The notes below the pieces were generated by a model. It saw only the letters and a program-made list of their open reading frames with translations, had not been told where the DNA came from and made no database searches. From NCBI GenBank assembly GCA_021838585.1, contig JAKCDE010000008.1:1-51352 (forward strand): a stretch of DNA of 51,352 nucleotides, written 5' to 3'. This stretch comes from Nitrospirota bacterium (GTDB lineage Bacteria > Nitrospirota_A > Leptospirillia > Leptospirillales > Leptospirillaceae). A program made the translations under genes and the position numbers. Below are positions 32,487-41,195 of the stretch, piece after piece (position 1 is the first letter of the stretch; every line of letters starts with the position of its first letter).

Positions 32487-34541
32487 TCATGCAAGGCCAA
32501 GCTCGGGCCATTCCGTCCGCATGCGGTCCATGATCTTTTCGGGGGTGAATCCGAACTCCTCCATCAGCCGGCCGTAGGGAGCGGAGGCTCCAAAGTGGTC
32601 GAGGCCGACGGCGATACCCCGGTCTCCGATGTATTTCCAGGCCCCCAGAGTGCTTCCGGCCTCGGCGAACAGGCGAAGAGGGGTCTCCCCCAGGACGGAT
32701 TTGCGGTAGTCCGCGGGTTGCCGGTCGAACAAGGTCGTCGAAGGAAGGCTGACGAGGCGCGTCGAAACTCCCCTGGCGGTAAGAGCCTCCTGGACCTTCC
32801 AGAGGAGGGACACCTCGCTTCCGGTTCCGATCAGGGTGACCCGGGGGGGGGTCGGGGAATCCCGAAGAACATATCCGCCGCGGGGAACCCCTGCCCGGAT
32901 AAGGTCGAACGGAACATCGAGGATCGGAAGGGACTGGCGGGAAAGAACGAAGGCGACCGGCATCTCGTCCTGGGCCGTGATCCAGTCCATGGCGGTCAGT
33001 GTTTCGTTGGCATCGGCCGGTCGAATCACCGCCATGGCTGGAAGAGCGCGGAGGGCGTTCAGATGCTCGACGGGCTGGTGCGTGGGACCGTCCTCTCCCA
33101 AGCCGATGCTGTCGTGGGTCAGGACATAGAGGACGGGAAGGCCCATCAGGGCCGAGAGGCGCATCGCTCCCTTCATGTAATCGGAGAAGACGAGAAATGT
33201 TCCTCCATAAGGACGAACGGCCCGTGTCAGGGCCATTCCGTTCATGATCGACCCCATGGCGTGTTCCCGGACTCCAAAATGGAGATTCCGTCCTCCCGGT
33301 GAGCGGAGCTGGCAGTCGGGCTCCCCTTTGATCAGGGTGTTGTTCGAAGGGGCGAGGTCCGCAGAGCCCCCCCAGAGGAAAGGCTGCATCTTGGCGGCCT
33401 CCTGCAGGACGGTCCCGAAGGCCTGCCGTGTCGCCATGGGCTTCTCGGAGGGGGAAAAGGGGGCAAGACGCGCAGAGAGGCCTGAGGGATGGATTCCCTT
33501 CATGACGGCATCAAATGTGGCCGCGTCCTCGGGGTGGGAAACGCGGTACCGCGAAAAAAGTTCCTGCCACTTCTTCTCCTGCTCGGATCCTCGGGCGGAA
33601 ACCTCTGCAAAGAGGTTCCGAACCTCGTCCGGGACCAGAAAGTCCGGGGATGTGGGCCATCCGAGGTGCTCCTTGGTCCGGAGAACTTCCTCCGCCCCGA
33701 GAGGAGACCCATGGACGTGGGCGGTGTCCTGGAATGCCGGGCTTCCGAAGCCGATATGGGTGCGGATCGCGATCATCTTGGGGGCGTCTTTTTCCTGAGG
33801 CAGCTGGAGGGCGGGATCGGTGGCCCAGTCGAGGGCCTGGCGGACCTGTTTCGTATCGTTTCCGTCTGAAACTTCGCGGACGGCCCAGCCAAGCGCCCGG
33901 AAACGGGCGGGGGTGTCCTCGGTAAAGGCGAGGTCGGTGCTCCCGTCGATCGAGATGTGGTTCCTGTCGTAAAGACAGATCAGGTTCGAAAGGCCCTGGT
34001 GTCCGGCAAAGGAGGCCGCTTCGTTCGAGACTCCTTCCATCATGTCGCCATCGCCAGCGGTGACGAAGACGCGGGGGGAGAAGACCGTCACCCCGGGCCG
34101 GTTGAACTTGACGCCCAGGTAGCGAAGGGCCAGGGCCATGCCTACCGCGTTTCCGAATCCCTGCCCGAGGGGGCCCGTGGTCGTCTCAACGCCGACGGTG
34201 TGACGGTACTCCGGGTGTCCGGGGGTCTTGCTCCCCCACTGGCGGAAAGCCTTCAGATCGTCGATGGTCAGCCCGTATCCCGTGAGGCAGAGCAGAGAGT
34301 AGAGAAGAGCCGAGGCGTGTCCGCCGGAAAGGACGAACCTGTCCCGATTCGGCCAATCTGGATTGCCGGGATTGGCACGGAGATACTCCCTCCAGAGAAC
34401 GAAGGCGGGAGCGGCAAATCCCATGGGCGTCCCCGGGTGGCCCGAATTGGCTTTCTGGACGATATCGACTGCGAGCATCCGGAGAGTGTTGATGGCTTTC
34501 AGTTCCAGATCCGGGGAAAGGGGCGGGGGGGAGGGTACCAT
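32487..34541 (-). CDS. tkt: transketolase
   Basis: A 684-residue thiamine-diphosphate enzyme that moves two-carbon units between ketose and aldose phosphates. ThDP and metal motifs are clear: SGHPGTPMG near the N-terminus, GDGDMMEGVSNEAASFAG (GDG motif), and the pyrimidine-domain stretch THDSIGLGEDGPTHQP. Length is typical. AGGAGA lies six bases before the ATG. The leader is about 150 bases of AT-rich sequence shared with the divergent shc gene; a weak minus-strand pair TTGCTG (34725-34730) and TAAAAC (34702-34707), 17 bases apart, may be its promoter. It heads the minus-strand series tkt-tal-zwf and beyond. In an autotroph it would also serve pentose regeneration, but no CO2-fixation gene is seen here. 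Confidence 0.97.
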   Translation of the reverse strand: MVPSPPPLSPDLELKAINTLRMLAVDIVQKANSGHPGTPMGFAAPAFVLWREYLRANPGNPDWPNRDRFVLSGGHASALLYSLLCLTGYGLTIDDLKAFRQWGSKTPGHPEYRHTVGVETTTGPLGQGFGNAVGMALALRYLGVKFNRPGVTVFSPRVFVTAGDGDMMEGVSNEAASFAGHQGLSNLICLYDRNHISIDGSTDLAFTEDTPARFRALGWAVREVSDGNDTKQVRQALDWATDPALQLPQEKDAPKMIAIRTHIGFGSPAFQDTAHVHGSPLGAEEVLRTKEHLGWPTSPDFLVPDEVRNLFAEVSARGSEQEKKWQELFSRYRVSHPEDAATFDAVMKGIHPSGLSARLAPFSPSEKPMATRQAFGTVLQEAAKMQPFLWGGSADLAPSNNTLIKGEPDCQLRSPGGRNLHFGVREHAMGSIMNGMALTRAVRPYGGTFLVFSDYMKGAMRLSALMGLPVLYVLTHDSIGLGEDGPTHQPVEHLNALRALPAMAVIRPADANETLTAMDWITAQDEMPVAFVLSRQSLPILDVPFDLIRAGVPRGGYVLRDSPTPPRVTLIGTGSEVSLLWKVQEALTARGVSTRLVSLPSTTLFDRQPADYRKSVLGETPLRLFAEAGSTLGAWKYIGDRGIAVGLDHFGASAPYGRLMEEFGFTPEKIMDRMRTEWPELGLA

Positions 34542-34746
34542 GGAAATTCTCCTAGAAGGTCTGATGGATCATGTGGCGGCACCCGGCAAGTTAAGGGTGA
34601 GGCAACTTGGAGCGACACTGGGCGGTTTGAGCCATTCGGGATTCCTATAATCGGTACTATTGCTTATTTTCTTCCGGAAATCAAGTCAGTTTATTTTTAA
34701 TGTTTTATAAAGGTTCATATTTGACAGCAAGTTGTGAATGTATCGC

Positions 34747-34775
34747 TTGACCTTTTTCAAGGCATTTGTTAATAG
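34747..34775 (+). promoter_or_regulatory. promoter of the hopanoid operon
   Basis: TTGACC (34747-34752) and TAATAG (34770-34775) are exactly 17 bases apart in an AT-rich gap. The predicted start near 34782 rules out the ATG at 34738 as the shc start and supports the ATG at 34825. Confidence 0.6.
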
Positions 34776-34824
34776 AAGAAGATTGTGGTTCGAATCAAAA
34801 TCTTTCAGGGTGACGAGCATCTTT

Positions 34825-36912
34825 ATGGATATGACGGAATCGGGAGAGACAGGGCCGGAAGGAGCGGGCCGGGCCGCCACACGAACGCGGGTCCGGGAAG
34901 CCGAGCGTACCGGAGCGGCTTTGAGCGAAGTGTCGGATTCTCGCAGGGACGAGCTTGGTCAGGCGATTTCGCAAGCGATTTCCTGGCTGGTCTCCGCCCA
35001 GCACGAGAACGGATACTGGGTGGCTCCGCTTGAAGCCGATGCGACCATACCGTCCGAATATCTTTTCCTTCATGAGTTCATCGGCCGTCCGATGGAGCCT
35101 GACCGGCGTCGCAAAATCGTCGAGGCAATCCAGTCTCTCCAGGGAAAGTCGGGGGGATGGCCGCTTTTCAAGGACGGCGACCCGGACATCAGCGCCACCG
35201 TCAAGGCTTATCTGGCTCTCAAGCTCTCGGGGCTCTCCCCCGACGACCCGGTCCTCGTCCGGGCCCGCGAATGGATCCTTTCGCAGGGAGGAGCGGGGCG
35301 GGTCAATGTCTTCACCCGCATCGCCCTGGCCATGTTCGGACAGTACGACTGGGAAAAGGTGCCGGCGCTCCCTTCCGAAATGATTCTCCTTCCTTCCTGG
35401 TTTCCCGTCTCGATCTATTCGGTCTCCTATTGGTCGAGAGCGGTCATCGTTCCTCTCCTTTTCATTTATCATTTCCGTCCGCTCGTTGCGCTGTCCCCCG
35501 AAAGGGGGATCCGGGAGCTCTTCGATCCGGCCCGTCCGGACGGGGAGAGATTTCTCCCATCGAAAAAATTTTTTTCCGCCCGGAACTTTTTCCTGAGGCT
35601 CGACGGCCTTCTTCGCTTCTGGAACCGACATCCGATTCCCTTTCTCAGGAAAAAGGCCCTGAGGGCGGCCATGGAATGGATGATGCCGCGACTGGCGGGG
35701 GAAGGGGGTCTCGGGGCCATTTATCCGGCCATGGCGAACAGCGCTGTCGCCCTGCATCTTTCGGGGTACAGCCTCTCCCACCCCCTGATGAAGAGGGTCC
35801 TTTCCTCGATCGATGACCTCGTTTTGTCTGACGGCGACAAGCTCCTTGTCCAGCCATGTGTGTCTCCGATATGGGATACGGCCCTGGCATTGGGTGCGCT
35901 CGTCGAGGCCGGTCTCTCTCCCGAATCTCCGACTGTCGACAGGGCCATGGAATGGTTTCGCTCGCGGGAGGTCCATGTGGCGGGGGACTGGACGGTGCGC
36001 GTCCCGGCCTGTGAGCCGGGAGGGTGGGCCTTTCAGTTTGAAAACGAATATTATCCGGATGTCGACGATACGGCCATGGTGCTTATGGGAATGGCCAAGA
36101 TATTTCCCTATCGTCCGGACCTGGCCTCCCGTATGGAGGGAGTCTTCAGCCGGGCCTGCCGTTGGGTGGTGGCCATGCAGGGAACCGACGGGGGATGGGC
36201 GGCCTTCGACAAGGACAACGACATGTTGTTCCTGAACAACATCCCCTTTGCCGACCATGGGGCTCTCCTTGACCCGAGCACGGCCGATTTGACGGGACGG
36301 GTCCTGGAACTTCTGGGCTCTCTGGGATACGGTCCCGATTTTCCGCCCGCTGCCCGGGCCCTCCGCTATCTCAGGCGCGAGCAGGAAAAGGACGGCTCCT
36401 GGTTCGGACGATGGGGAGTCAACTATATCTACGGGACATGGTCGGTCATCGCCGGGCTCAAGAGCATCGGGGTCGGCATGGATGAGCCCTGGGTCGTCAG
36501 AGCCATGACCTATCTTCTCGGCCGTCAGAATCCGGACGGAGGCTGGGGAGAGGATTGCCTTTCCTATGCGACCGCAGAATTCTCGGGTCGGGGGGGATCG
36601 ACTCCCTCCCAGACTGCCTGGTCCCTCATCTCCCTCCTTCATGGGGGGTATTGTGACCACCCTTCCGTCGAAAAAGGGATTCTCTACCTGCTCTCACGGA
36701 TGGGTAAGGATGGGACATGGGAGGAGGAACTGTTCACGGGAACAGGATTCCCCCGGGTCTTCTATCTTCGCTATCATATGTATCGCCATTATTTCCCGCT
36801 TTGGGCCCTTTCCCTCTACCGCAACATGAAGAAAAACGGAAAAGCGCTGGGCCATGAGCGGGTGGCTTCCTGGAAGCTCTCCCCTTACGCGCCCATTCGA
36901 AACAGTGCCTGA
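34825..36912 (+). CDS. shc: squalene-hopene cyclase
   Basis: A 695-residue membrane-associated triterpene cyclase converting squalene to hopene or diplopterol. The catalytic DxDD acid is DVDDTA (D412, D414, D415). Several QW repeats (for example GGWAAFD, DGSWFGRWG and NPDGGWGED) stabilise the double alpha-barrel. The C-terminal FPRVFYLRYHMYRHYFPLWALS is typical. I chose ATG 34825 because it lies downstream of the predicted promoter; it has only a weak ribosome site, and an upstream ATG at 34738 would lie before the transcription start. The gene opens the hopanoid locus; its stop overlaps the hpnG start. The product is the hopanoid skeleton for the side-chain genes that follow. Confidence 0.97.
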   Translation: MDMTESGETGPEGAGRAATRTRVREAERTGAALSEVSDSRRDELGQAISQAISWLVSAQHENGYWVAPLEADATIPSEYLFLHEFIGRPMEPDRRRKIVEAIQSLQGKSGGWPLFKDGDPDISATVKAYLALKLSGLSPDDPVLVRAREWILSQGGAGRVNVFTRIALAMFGQYDWEKVPALPSEMILLPSWFPVSIYSVSYWSRAVIVPLLFIYHFRPLVALSPERGIRELFDPARPDGERFLPSKKFFSARNFFLRLDGLLRFWNRHPIPFLRKKALRAAMEWMMPRLAGEGGLGAIYPAMANSAVALHLSGYSLSHPLMKRVLSSIDDLVLSDGDKLLVQPCVSPIWDTALALGALVEAGLSPESPTVDRAMEWFRSREVHVAGDWTVRVPACEPGGWAFQFENEYYPDVDDTAMVLMGMAKIFPYRPDLASRMEGVFSRACRWVVAMQGTDGGWAAFDKDNDMLFLNNIPFADHGALLDPSTADLTGRVLELLGSLGYGPDFPPAARALRYLRREQEKDGSWFGRWGVNYIYGTWSVIAGLKSIGVGMDEPWVVRAMTYLLGRQNPDGGWGEDCLSYATAEFSGRGGSTPSQTAWSLISLLHGGYCDHPSVEKGILYLLSRMGKDGTWEEELFTGTGFPRVFYLRYHMYRHYFPLWALSLYRNMKKNGKALGHERVASWKLSPYAPIRNSA

Positions 36913-37681
36913 GACTCCCGCCCTCTCCTCTCGCCGCCTTCTTGTCGTCACGGCGCTCAGGGATGAGGCGTTGGCATTCAGTCGGGGAGCAGGGGGCCGC
37001 TGTCGTCCGATGTCCCTTCGCCAGGCAGAGAAGGGGCTTCGCGATCAGGATCCGGGCAATTGGCCTGTCATCCCTGTCGTCTACCTTGGACCGGGCAGAC
37101 ATGGCGTCGAGAACCTGGAACGACTTCTCTCCGGGGTGAAGATGGGCCCGATTCTTTTTTGCGGATTCGCCGGGGGGCTTTCTCCGGAGGTCAAGGCCGG
37201 GGAAATCCTTGTCGCCGGCCGGGTCCTCAAAACAGGAGAGAGCCCCACTCCCGTTCAGGTCCCGGAATTTTTGTCATCCCGCTATCGCGAAGGGATGGTC
37301 GTGACCGTCGACCGTCCCGTCTCGACCCCCCATGAAAAGGCCCGGCTTCGGGCGAAAACTGGCGGGGATGTCGTGGACATGGAAAGTGCGGGATGGCTGT
37401 CCCTCGCCGCAAGCCGCGGCATTCCGGCCTGGGCGGTGCGGGTCGTTTCGGATGCATGGGAGGAGACACTCCCTCCCGAAGCGATGTCCTTTGTCGATGC
37501 CCGGGGGGAGACATCGCCTGTTGGAATCGTGCGTTCCATCCTCCTTAGACCGGCCATTCTTTTTTCCATGGCCCGCCTTTTTCCGGGAATCCTCAGGGCC
37601 CAGGCAGGGCTCCGGGAGCTCGGAGCAAGGGTCTCCTGCGAATGCGGTCCCGGGATCTTTCCGGACAGGGGGCTTCGGTGA
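36905..37681 (+). CDS. hpnG: hopanoid-associated nucleoside phosphorylase HpnG
   Basis: A 258-residue protein of the purine-nucleoside-phosphorylase fold. It has LLVVTALRDEALAF at the N-terminus, FCGFAGGLSPEVKAGEILVA in the middle, and VVDMESAGWLSLAASRGIPAWAVRVVSD, the nucleoside/ribose-binding block with its conserved Met-Glu. In hopanoid producers HpnG removes adenine from adenosylhopane, the product of HpnH, to give phosphoribosylhopane. The start is GTG 36905, overlapping shc by eight bases; ATG 36854, deeper inside shc, is possible. The stop overlaps the start of the barrel gene by four bases (GTGA). hpnH is not in this window, so the substrate would come from a gene elsewhere. Confidence 0.88.
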   Translation: MPETPALSSRRLLVVTALRDEALAFSRGAGGRCRPMSLRQAEKGLRDQDPGNWPVIPVVYLGPGRHGVENLERLLSGVKMGPILFCGFAGGLSPEVKAGEILVAGRVLKTGESPTPVQVPEFLSSRYREGMVVTVDRPVSTPHEKARLRAKTGGDVVDMESAGWLSLAASRGIPAWAVRVVSDAWEETLPPEAMSFVDARGETSPVGIVRSILLRPAILFSMARLFPGILRAQAGLRELGARVSCECGPGIFPDRGLR

Positions 37682-39060
37682 GGCCCGCTTTGATGCGAAG
37701 GATGCGAAGAGCCCTGAGGGGAGGGGTGCGAGTCGGGTTGATGCTGGCACTCGCCTTCCTCGCCCTCCCCGAGGCCTTGCCGGCCTGGGGGGGGCCAATG
37801 CCCCCCGGGACCCCCGGGATCCCGACAGCTCCGGTCGCCACCTCTCTCGGCCCCCAGGGACTGACCTTTCCGACCCTTCCCATCGGATCTCCTCCCCCTT
37901 TCAGCTACAGCACCCCGTTCGACAATACCGTCGTCGTCCCCCTTCCGGCGATCGGAGACTCCTACAATTCGGGGGTGACCTACGGCACGATCGTTCCGAT
38001 CCTCTATGCGAAGCCTTCCGGACGGATCACCTCGATCTTTGCGCCGTCCGTCATGTACAACTCCTACATGGGCCTTGAATCGGGTTTCCGTTATTACCGG
38101 TATTACAAGGGAAATCTCAAACGGTGGCATGTGATCGCCATTCAGTCCAACTCCATCATGAACTTCTACGAGTTCCACTATCGGGATCTCTCGATGGACA
38201 ATGGACGGTACATCCTCGACATACGGGTGAAGGACTTCAAGAATCCGACGGCCCGATTCTACGGGATCGGACCGACCTCGTCCTTCTCCGACCAGTCGAA
38301 CTTTACCCTTGCGACCACGTCGGTCCACGGCACATTTGGAGGAAACCTTGACGACCAGAAGATCCGGGTCTGGTTCATGGAGCGCTATCGAAGCTATGGG
38401 GCCTCTCCGGGCCAGGTGCCGAACATGCCCTACACGGGGCTTCTCTTTCCGGATGCGCCGGGATTCGCAACAGGAGCCCAGATCCTGACCCATCGGGTCA
38501 ATGCCACTTACGATACCCGTGACAATCATCTGATTCCGTCATCCGGGACCTATGCCAGAGTCTTCGCGGAGCTCGACAACAACATGACCCCGGGTCAAGG
38601 GAGTGTCTTCGACCGGTTTGATGCCGAGTACAAATATTGGCTGGCCCACGGAACCAACGATCAGGATATCCTTGCGATCCGGGCCATGGTCAACCTGATG
38701 AATGGTCCGAATATTCCCTTTTACGCCATGAGCATGCTGGGAGGGGCCTATACCCTCGAAGGGTTCGGGACCGGCCGCTTCTACGATTACGATGCCTCCC
38801 TCTTCAATATCGAGGAACGGATCGCCGCTTTCGACATGAACCTCTTCAACGTGGAGTCCGAGTGGCAGGTGGCGCCCTTTCTGGGGATCGGGGAGGTGTT
38901 CAGGGACGCCTACCAGGTCACCCAATGGGGAAATTACGCCGTCAATCCGGGAGTCGGCTTCCGGGCTCTGGTCAAACCCAACGTCGTGGGGCGACTCGAC
39001 ATCGGCTATTCGACCGAGGCGGGAGCTGTCACCTATGTTGGAATTGGATTCCCTTTTTAG
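37678..39060 (+). CDS. Omp85/BamA-like outer-membrane beta-barrel protein
   Basis: About 460 residues from GTG 37678 (overlapping the hpnG stop by four bases; ATG 37693 is an alternative). Residues about 6-40 form a signal peptide (MRRMRRALRGG, then LMLALAFLALPEALPAWG). A Pro/Gly-rich stretch follows, then about 380 residues of alternating aromatic and polar strands. These include VTYGTIVPILYAKPSG, NATYDTRDNHLIPSSGTYARV (the DxRD...P..G pattern of Omp85-type barrels) and a terminal strand ending in phenylalanine (VTYVGIGFPF). No POTRA repeats are seen before the barrel, so it resembles a bare Omp85/surface-antigen barrel. Placement inside the hopanoid operon suggests a link to outer-membrane lipid handling, which is inference. 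Confidence 0.8.
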   Translation: MRPALMRRMRRALRGGVRVGLMLALAFLALPEALPAWGGPMPPGTPGIPTAPVATSLGPQGLTFPTLPIGSPPPFSYSTPFDNTVVVPLPAIGDSYNSGVTYGTIVPILYAKPSGRITSIFAPSVMYNSYMGLESGFRYYRYYKGNLKRWHVIAIQSNSIMNFYEFHYRDLSMDNGRYILDIRVKDFKNPTARFYGIGPTSSFSDQSNFTLATTSVHGTFGGNLDDQKIRVWFMERYRSYGASPGQVPNMPYTGLLFPDAPGFATGAQILTHRVNATYDTRDNHLIPSSGTYARVFAELDNNMTPGQGSVFDRFDAEYKYWLAHGTNDQDILAIRAMVNLMNGPNIPFYAMSMLGGAYTLEGFGTGRFYDYDASLFNIEERIAAFDMNLFNVESEWQVAPFLGIGEVFRDAYQVTQWGNYAVNPGVGFRALVKPNVVGRLDIGYSTEAGAVTYVGIGFPF

Positions 39061-39670
39061 TCGCCCGGAGGTATCGATTTCGGGCTTCGAGGACCGTCGA
39101 CCGGTCGGGTTTCCCCTCGGCACGAAGAAAGGTCGATGGCTGACGGTCCGAAAAAAGGCATACGGGAAGGGATACGGGAAGGATGAGGAGATCGATGGGG
39201 GCTCCCACCCCCATTTCGGCGAGAAGATCCACCGAGCTGACTTGGCGGTGCCAGTGAAGGGCGCTGGCCGGGCGGTTGAAAAGACATCGCAGAAGCCCGC
39301 CCCGGACAGCATCTCCGCGGTGCTCGAGATCGCCGGAGGGGGAGGGCACGTAACGTCTGATACGATATCCGGTTTCCCTGAAAAGTCCGGTGTAGCGGGT
39401 GACGTGCAGCTCTCCGTCTTTGTCGAACCAGGCGACTTCATTTTTTCTGTAAAGATAGTGGCCGAGCGTGAACCGGGGATCGTTCCACTTGAAGCCCATC
39501 GTCCGGAGGATCCGGACCATCCGGGGATGTTCCGGACTCCCAGGGGGAAGCGTTTCCGGAAGACGGATTCGGGCCCTGTCCAGAACAGTCTGGTCGGAAA
39601 TCGGGACCGGCGCGCTCTGGCAGGAGGAGAGCAGAAGGGTTGCCAGCCATGCAAACACGAGCAGGCGCAT
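39029..39670 (-). CDS. small lipoprotein of unknown function
   Basis: A 213-residue protein with a clear lipoprotein signal: MRLLVFAWLATLL then LSSC, lipidated at C17. The mature part includes PRFTLGHYLYRKNEVAWFDKD and a hydrophobic stretch near residues 150-175 (GAPIDLLILPVSLPVCLF), possibly a second membrane-associated segment. I recognise no domain. It runs opposite to the hopanoid genes, and its end overlaps the end of the barrel gene by 32 bases, so the two genes are tail to tail. GGGAGG directly abuts the ATG, an unusually short spacing, so the start could be slightly later. Confidence 0.65.
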   Translation of the reverse strand: MRLLVFAWLATLLLSSCQSAPVPISDQTVLDRARIRLPETLPPGSPEHPRMVRILRTMGFKWNDPRFTLGHYLYRKNEVAWFDKDGELHVTRYTGLFRETGYRIRRYVPSPSGDLEHRGDAVRGGLLRCLFNRPASALHWHRQVSSVDLLAEMGVGAPIDLLILPVSLPVCLFSDRQPSTFLRAEGKPDRSTVLEARNRYLRATKKGIQFQHR

Positions 39671-40064
39671 CCTCCCGGAACCAGCGTCCCGAGAGCGATG
39701 GGCCGGAGCCGGGGGAAGGATCTTGTCGGAAATCGGTTCGATGGGAGGCGATCCTCCGAAGTTCGTTTAAACTTTTCCGGAGGTGTGTCAGAGCCACTTC
39801 CGTGGTTGCGATGACTGACATCCTGCCATCGGAGGCAGGAGCTGTCAACAAGACGTCGCACCTCAGAAAGGGCAAAGAGTTTTGTCTGGTACCCCTCCCG
39901 GATTCCGCCGGACATGGTGCCTTCCTGTGGTTCCTGGACCTTGCTTCGTTCCGTCCTTCCAATTCCCCGGGGGGCTCTCTTCGTCAGGATTTCGCCTCCG
40001 ATTTCCCGGGGATTTGTCGAACGGTCGATGGACAATTCTGTCAGGTTCATGGCATGATTGGATC
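39671..40064. other. intergenic region between divergent lipoprotein and hpnA genes
   Basis: About 390 bases without a convincing gene on either strand; long frames here are shadows. It contains a perfect 6-bp hairpin CCTGCC/GGCAGG (39822-39839) without a T tract and a GTTTAAAC palindrome near 39765. Promoters for both neighbours must lie here, but I see no pair close to consensus. Confidence 0.5.
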
Positions 40065-41111
40065 ATGAGTCTTTCATCTTCCCGATCCATTTCGCTTGTG
40101 ACGGGTGCCACGGGTTTCGTCGGCTCCTGGGTGGCGTCCCTTCTTGTCGAAAAGGGGGAAAGCATCCGTTGTCTGCGACGCAAGGGATCCGCGACCTCGA
40201 ACCTGCCTCCGGAGAGCCGGGAGGTCTCCTGGGTCGAAGGTGACCTGCTCGATCCTCCCTCGCTCGATCGGGCCCTGGAGGGTGTCTCCACCCTTTACCA
40301 TGTGGCCGCGGATTACCGCCTCTGGTCCCCGAAGCGAGGGGAGATTCTTCATTCCAACGTCACGGGAACCCGGAACATTCTCGAGGCCGCGATCCGGGCC
40401 GGTGTGTCGCGCGTCGTCTATTGCAGCAGTGTCGCCGCTCTCGGGGCACGCATGGACGGAACTCCGATCGATGAAACCATGGCTGTCGATAGACAGTCCC
40501 TCGTGGGTGAGTATAAAATTTCCAAGTATGAGGCCGAACAAGTCGCCCTTGGCTATGCGGACCGACTTTCCCTCGTGGTCGTGAATCCGTCGGCGCCGAT
40601 CGGTGGCCGGGACATCAAACCCACCCCGACAGGACGCATTGTTCTCGACTACCTCAAGGGGCGCATGAAGGCCTCCATCCATACCGGACTCAATGTGGTC
40701 CATGTCAGGGATGTGGCGATGGGCCATCTTCTGGCGGCGCGCCATGGGGCACGGGGCGAAAAATACATCCTGGCCGGACGGAACATGACGCTCCTCGAAG
40801 TCTTCCGGACGCTGGAGGCGGTGACCGGCATTCCGGCCCCCAGTGTTGTCGTTCCCCGGGGAGTCGTTCTACCGCTGGCCTTTCTCTCCGAGGGGTTTTC
40901 CCGCCTGACCGGACGGGAACCCATGATCCCCCTCGAGGGGGTTCGCATGGCGAAAAAACTCATGTATTATGATGGAAGCAGGGCCGTGCGCGAGTTGGGA
41001 CTCGTCACGACCCCGGTGGAGGAGGCCTTCCGGGATGCCGTTCGCTATTATGCCTCCTCCGGATATCTGGACAGAGTGCTGTCCGAAAGGCTCCTTGGCC
41101 GCATTGCCTGA
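40065..41111 (+). CDS. hpnA: hopanoid-associated sugar epimerase-like protein HpnA
   Basis: A 348-residue extended short-chain dehydrogenase. The NAD-binding motif is VTGATGFVGSW near residue 10, and the catalytic YxxxK is YKISK in GEYKISKYEAE. Several HpnA hallmarks are present: HVAADYRLWSP, NPSAPIGGRDIKPTPTGRIVLDYL and TGLNVVHVRDVA. The biochemical role of HpnA is not established; a step on the ribosyl side chain has been proposed. The frame is open upstream to 39882, but the ATG at 40065 gives the family-typical length and fold start. It begins the second block of hopanoid genes, and ispH follows 84 bases later. Confidence 0.92.
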   Translation: MSLSSSRSISLVTGATGFVGSWVASLLVEKGESIRCLRRKGSATSNLPPESREVSWVEGDLLDPPSLDRALEGVSTLYHVAADYRLWSPKRGEILHSNVTGTRNILEAAIRAGVSRVVYCSSVAALGARMDGTPIDETMAVDRQSLVGEYKISKYEAEQVALGYADRLSLVVVNPSAPIGGRDIKPTPTGRIVLDYLKGRMKASIHTGLNVVHVRDVAMGHLLAARHGARGEKYILAGRNMTLLEVFRTLEAVTGIPAPSVVVPRGVVLPLAFLSEGFSRLTGREPMIPLEGVRMAKKLMYYDGSRAVRELGLVTTPVEEAFRDAVRYYASSGYLDRVLSERLLGRIA

Positions 41112-41119
41112 CTCTCTGG

Positions 41120-41151
41120 GGCCGGCAGTGTTCTTCCGGTGCTCTTTTTTT
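41120..41151 (+). terminator. possible terminator between hpnA and ispH
   Basis: A GC-rich stem (arms near 41120-41129 and 41134-41141) with one mismatch is followed after four bases by seven T residues. It is weaker than the other terminators in the window and may only attenuate. Confidence 0.35.
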
Positions 41152-41195
41152 CTTAATGCATTGTCTCTTTATTAAAATATGATATGGAGGATCGA

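Noticed and set aside
34738..34824. ATG at 34738 as start of squalene-hopene cyclase
   Set aside because: It lies upstream of a TTGACC-17-TAATAG promoter, lacks a ribosome site and adds a non-conserved basic N-terminus.
34795..36660. 621-codon open frame antisense to squalene-hopene cyclase
   Set aside because: Composition is rich in Arg, Gly and Pro with no family feature. It is the mirror of a highly conserved gene in GC-rich DNA.
38539..40050. 503-codon minus-strand frame covering the barrel end and the small lipoprotein
   Set aside because: Conflicts with two supported genes. The lipoprotein frame has a lipobox and this frame has none.
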